DNA of 34,102 nt. It comes from Actinomycetes bacterium. GTDB lineage: Bacteria; Actinomycetota; Actinomycetes; Propionibacteriales; Propionibacteriaceae. Position 1 is the first letter of the stretch. Each line of letters begins with the position of its first letter. The position numbers and the translations under genes are program-made. The notes under the pieces are model-generated. The model did no database searches. It saw only the letters and a list, made by a program, of their open reading frames with translations, and was not told where the DNA came from. Location: positions 1 to 34,102 of the forward strand of contig JAEXAS010000028.1 of the NCBI GenBank assembly GCA_023458095.1. Reading direction: 5' to 3'. Positions 32,229 to 34,102 of the stretch are shown here, one piece after another.

Positions 32229-33392
32229 TCAGACAAGGCCGGATGGGGCCTGGGGCTGAGCACGTGCAGCAGGAGCGTTCGCCCGCGGCAGCTTCAGCCG
32301 GGAAGCCTGCCACAGGAGGGCCGCGCCCACCAGTACCGTGATGCCCATTTGGATAAGGACCTCCGGTCCAGCCGATCCGGCCTGCCGCTCAAACAACTGA
32401 GCAAATGCCTTCGGCTGGAAGGGCAGCAGCAGCTCACCGACCAGGTTGTTGACCACATGCAACGCAATGGCAGCCTCCAGCCCTCCGGTGCGCCACACCA
32501 GCACCGAGAAGACCACCGCCACCAGCAGGTAGTAGCTGATCAGCCACGGATCCCCGGCGCCGTGCAGCAACATGAAGAACACCGCGTTGACCGCGATGCC
32601 GATTCCCAGCGCCACCCAGCGATTGCCGAACCACGACGAGACGCTGCGGAACACCAGGCCCCGCATCGCGTACTCCTCCCCGGCTGCTTGGAAGGGCGTG
32701 GTGAGCAGGATGACCAGCAAAAGGAACAAGGAATTGCTGTCCCAGGTCATCTCGCCGACGCCACCGGCCAGGGCAGTCTGGATGCCGAGCAGGGCCAGCA
32801 GGCCGATCGCGGCGATGGCCACCGAGCGTCCGAAGAATCCCCACCGGAAGCCCCCGGTGATCGAGGACAGCCACCGTGGACGCTGCCGGTAGATCAACCA
32901 ATGGACCAACAGCGCCACCGGAATCGTCAAGGCCAAGGACACATTGTTGGCCGCAAACAGGGCCGGAGAGTTCAGATTCTGGAGGTCCAGCTCTCGGCCT
33001 TGGCTCATGTCCCAGAAGACCGCGATCATGGTCGGCGGAATGCTCACCAGGAACCAAGCCACGGCAAAGAGGGCCAGCGCCGCCAGCGGCTTCCACCAAC
33101 GAAATGCCCGGGCCCGATAGAACTGGTGGTATTCCCGAGGTTCGACCGGCAGCGGCTCAGGCTTGGGTTCGGCGATCATCGGCGGCGGATAGCCGAGGTA
33201 GGTCAGCGCGCCGTCCGGCCCCGCCAGGGTCATCGGCTCGGGATATCCCACCGGTTCGGGATAGCCGCCCGGCAAGGCAGGGGGCATGGTGTTCGACCAT
33301 GGCGGTGTCGCGGCCAGCGGTGGGGGTGGAACCGACCCCGGATTGTCTGCTCCGGGGTGGTTTTCGCCGGTTAGGTCAGGGTCGGGAACCAT
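32229..33392 (-). CDS. CPBP family intramembrane metalloprotease
   Basis: The 387-residue protein is a CAAX-protease/bacteriocin-processing (CPBP, Abi) family membrane protease. Motifs of the family are present: AAGEEYAMRGL (EExxxR), FFMLLHG and ALHVVNN, the metal ligands. The first 85 residues are polar, Pro/Gly-rich with GYPEP repeats, and precede about eight hydrophobic helices from residue 98. The ATG at 33392 lies inside ndk (22-base overlap) and has AAGGAG eight bases upstream. Roles in this family include prenyl-protein processing, bacteriocin immunity and signalling; no partner gene is nearby, so its target is unknown. Confidence 0.88.
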   Translation of the reverse strand: MVPDPDLTGENHPGADNPGSVPPPPLAATPPWSNTMPPALPGGYPEPVGYPEPMTLAGPDGALTYLGYPPPMIAEPKPEPLPVEPREYHQFYRARAFRWWKPLAALALFAVAWFLVSIPPTMIAVFWDMSQGRELDLQNLNSPALFAANNVSLALTIPVALLVHWLIYRQRPRWLSSITGGFRWGFFGRSVAIAAIGLLALLGIQTALAGGVGEMTWDSNSLFLLLVILLTTPFQAAGEEYAMRGLVFRSVSSWFGNRWVALGIGIAVNAVFFMLLHGAGDPWLISYYLLVAVVFSVLVWRTGGLEAAIALHVVNNLVGELLLPFQPKAFAQLFERQAGSAGPEVLIQMGITVLVGAALLWQASRLKLPRANAPAARAQPQAPSGLV

Positions 33393-33787
33393 AGCGACAT
33401 CTCCTTGGCCGCCGATTCCGCCGAATCCGAGGCGTGGACCAAGTTCTCCCGATTGGACAGCGCCAGATCGCCGCGGATGGTGCCTGGGGCAGCCACCGCC
33501 GAGTTCGTGGCGCCATTCATCAAGCGCACGACCTCGATGACGCTCGGACCGGCGAGCACCATGGCCACCAGCGGACCGGAGGTGATGTAGTCACGCAGCG
33601 GCGGATACCACGGCTGCTCGACATGGTCGGCGTAGTGCCGGTCGGCCATCGCGGCGTCGATCTGACGCATCTCCACCGCCACCGGGGCCAAGCCCTTGGA
33701 CTCATAGCGGGCCAGGATCGTCCCGACCAGCCCGCGACGCACCGCGTCGGGTTTGAGGAGCACCAAGGTTCGTTCAAGATCAGTCAT
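33371..33787 (-). CDS. ndk: Nucleoside diphosphate kinase
   Basis: Ndk transfers the gamma-phosphate of ATP to nucleoside diphosphates through a phosphohistidine. The 138-residue product is full length, with RTLVLLKPDAVRRGL (Lys12), and catalytic His118 in ENLVHASDS. The C-terminus SLWFPTL is normal. Its ATG follows TAGGGT by seven bases and has no Shine-Dalgarno, so it is probably leaderless. It starts a minus-strand operon ndk-CPBP-kinase-AlkD-like with overlaps of 22 and 11 bases and one gap of 32. In Mycobacterium ndkA neighbours rne; here 10 kb lies between. Confidence 0.97.
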   Translation of the reverse strand: MTDLERTLVLLKPDAVRRGLVGTILARYESKGLAPVAVEMRQIDAAMADRHYADHVEQPWYPPLRDYITSGPLVAMVLAGPSVIEVVRLMNGATNSAVAAPGTIRGDLALSNRENLVHASDSAESAAKEMSLWFPTLT

Positions 33788-33794
33788 GAGCCTG

Positions 33795-33800
33795 ACCCTA
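33795..33800 (-). promoter_or_regulatory. -10 box of a leaderless ndk promoter
   Basis: TAGGGT on the minus strand, seven bases, then the ATG at 33787. Confidence 0.55.
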
Positions 33801-33895
33801 CCGGCTGCCGGATCGGCATTTCACCGCACCCTGTGGACACCTCAGTGAGACGCCCTGATCCGCCATCGAACAGCCCGGACCTCGCTGACGTCGCG

Positions 33896-34102
33896 GGCTT
33901 CGACAAGCTCAGCCAACGGCCCGCGCACCCAAAAGTCCGTCGCACCGAACCTCAACCCGTGCCCTGAGCCTGTCGAAGGGCAACCCCGCACAGGCTTCGA
34001 CAAGCTCAGCCAACGAACCCGCCACACCGCACACAACCCACGCCCTGAGCCTGCCGAAAGGCAACCCCGCACAGGCTTCGACAAGCTCAGCCAACGAACC
34101 CG
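33896..34102. repeat. 81 bp direct repeat with hairpins at the window edge
   Basis: GGCTTCGACAAGCTCAGCCAACG occurs three times (starting 33896, 33993, 34074, with small shifts) and CCCTGAGCCTG twice (33962, 34043). The block 33961-34041 is repeated from 34042 to the window end with a few changes. In each copy CTGAGCCTGTCGAAG can pair with CTTCGACAAGCTCAG as a 15-pair stem with one G-U. The sequence from 33801 to 33895 has no gene or repeat I can support. Confidence 0.8.

Overview
The window is GC-rich chromosomal DNA from an actinobacterium. The gene order ndk, rne, rplU, rpmA, obgE, proB, proA, nadD, rsfS, then a phosphoglycerate-mutase-like phosphatase matches, as I recall it, the order in Mycobacterium (the Rv2445c to Rv2419c stretch). 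A mycobacterial-type glutamine-dependent nadE, an actinobacterial RNase E with Arg-rich tracts, the radical SAM/DUF2344 pair and many apparently leaderless start codons fit the same phylum. The repeat style suggests Propionibacteriales or a relative, but genus cannot be decided from sequence alone.

Layout, left to right. 1-3.1 kb: ion transport genes, a two-pore-helix K+ channel convergent with a DUF389 membrane protein that overlaps a ClC channel gene. 3.3-4.7 kb: a membrane-anchored protein with a proline-rich cytoplasmic N-terminus. 4.7-11.8 kb: a minus-strand housekeeping block, rplU-rpmA-(hairpin and palindrome)-obgE-proB-PQ-loop protein-proA-nadD-rsfS-phosphatase, with 4-8 nt overlaps at several joints. 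11.9-13.4 kb: an ABC ATPase/permease pair. 13.5-15.8 kb: a tiny membrane-protein gene, then an Ada/AlkA fusion overlapping ogt. 16.0-18.8 kb: an alpha/beta hydrolase and nadE. 18.9-23.1 kb: a secreted beta-helix protein and rne. 23.4-30.7 kb: the DUF2344 gene and its usual radical SAM partner, here separated by a SulP transporter, an acyltransferase, an NAD(P)-binding protein and about 0.7 kb of repeats. 30.8-33.8 kb: a minus-strand operon ndk-CPBP protease-nucleoside kinase-AlkD-like glycosylase. The right edge is repeat DNA.

Three intergenic repeat families are visible: (1) a near-perfect 60-64 bp loopless palindrome in three copies (near 72, 11055 and 30755); (2) a composite inverted repeat built from a GGTTGAGGAG arm and a CGTCTCGAAACC arm (15.8, 28.2 and 28.6 kb); (3) an 81 bp direct repeat carrying a hairpin at the right edge. 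Families 1 and 2 each touch the stop codon of a neighbouring gene (alkD-like and ogt).

Most monocistronic or first-in-operon genes have a TANNNT-like -10 box 6-9 bases before the start codon and no Shine-Dalgarno sequence, while internal or long-leader genes carry a good Shine-Dalgarno. I used this to correct several start codons. No tRNA, rRNA, CRISPR array, transposase or phage gene was seen. The best candidates for something undescribed are the palindrome family, the PQ-loop transporter embedded between proB and proA, and the radical SAM/DUF2344 pair with a shared promoter-like element.
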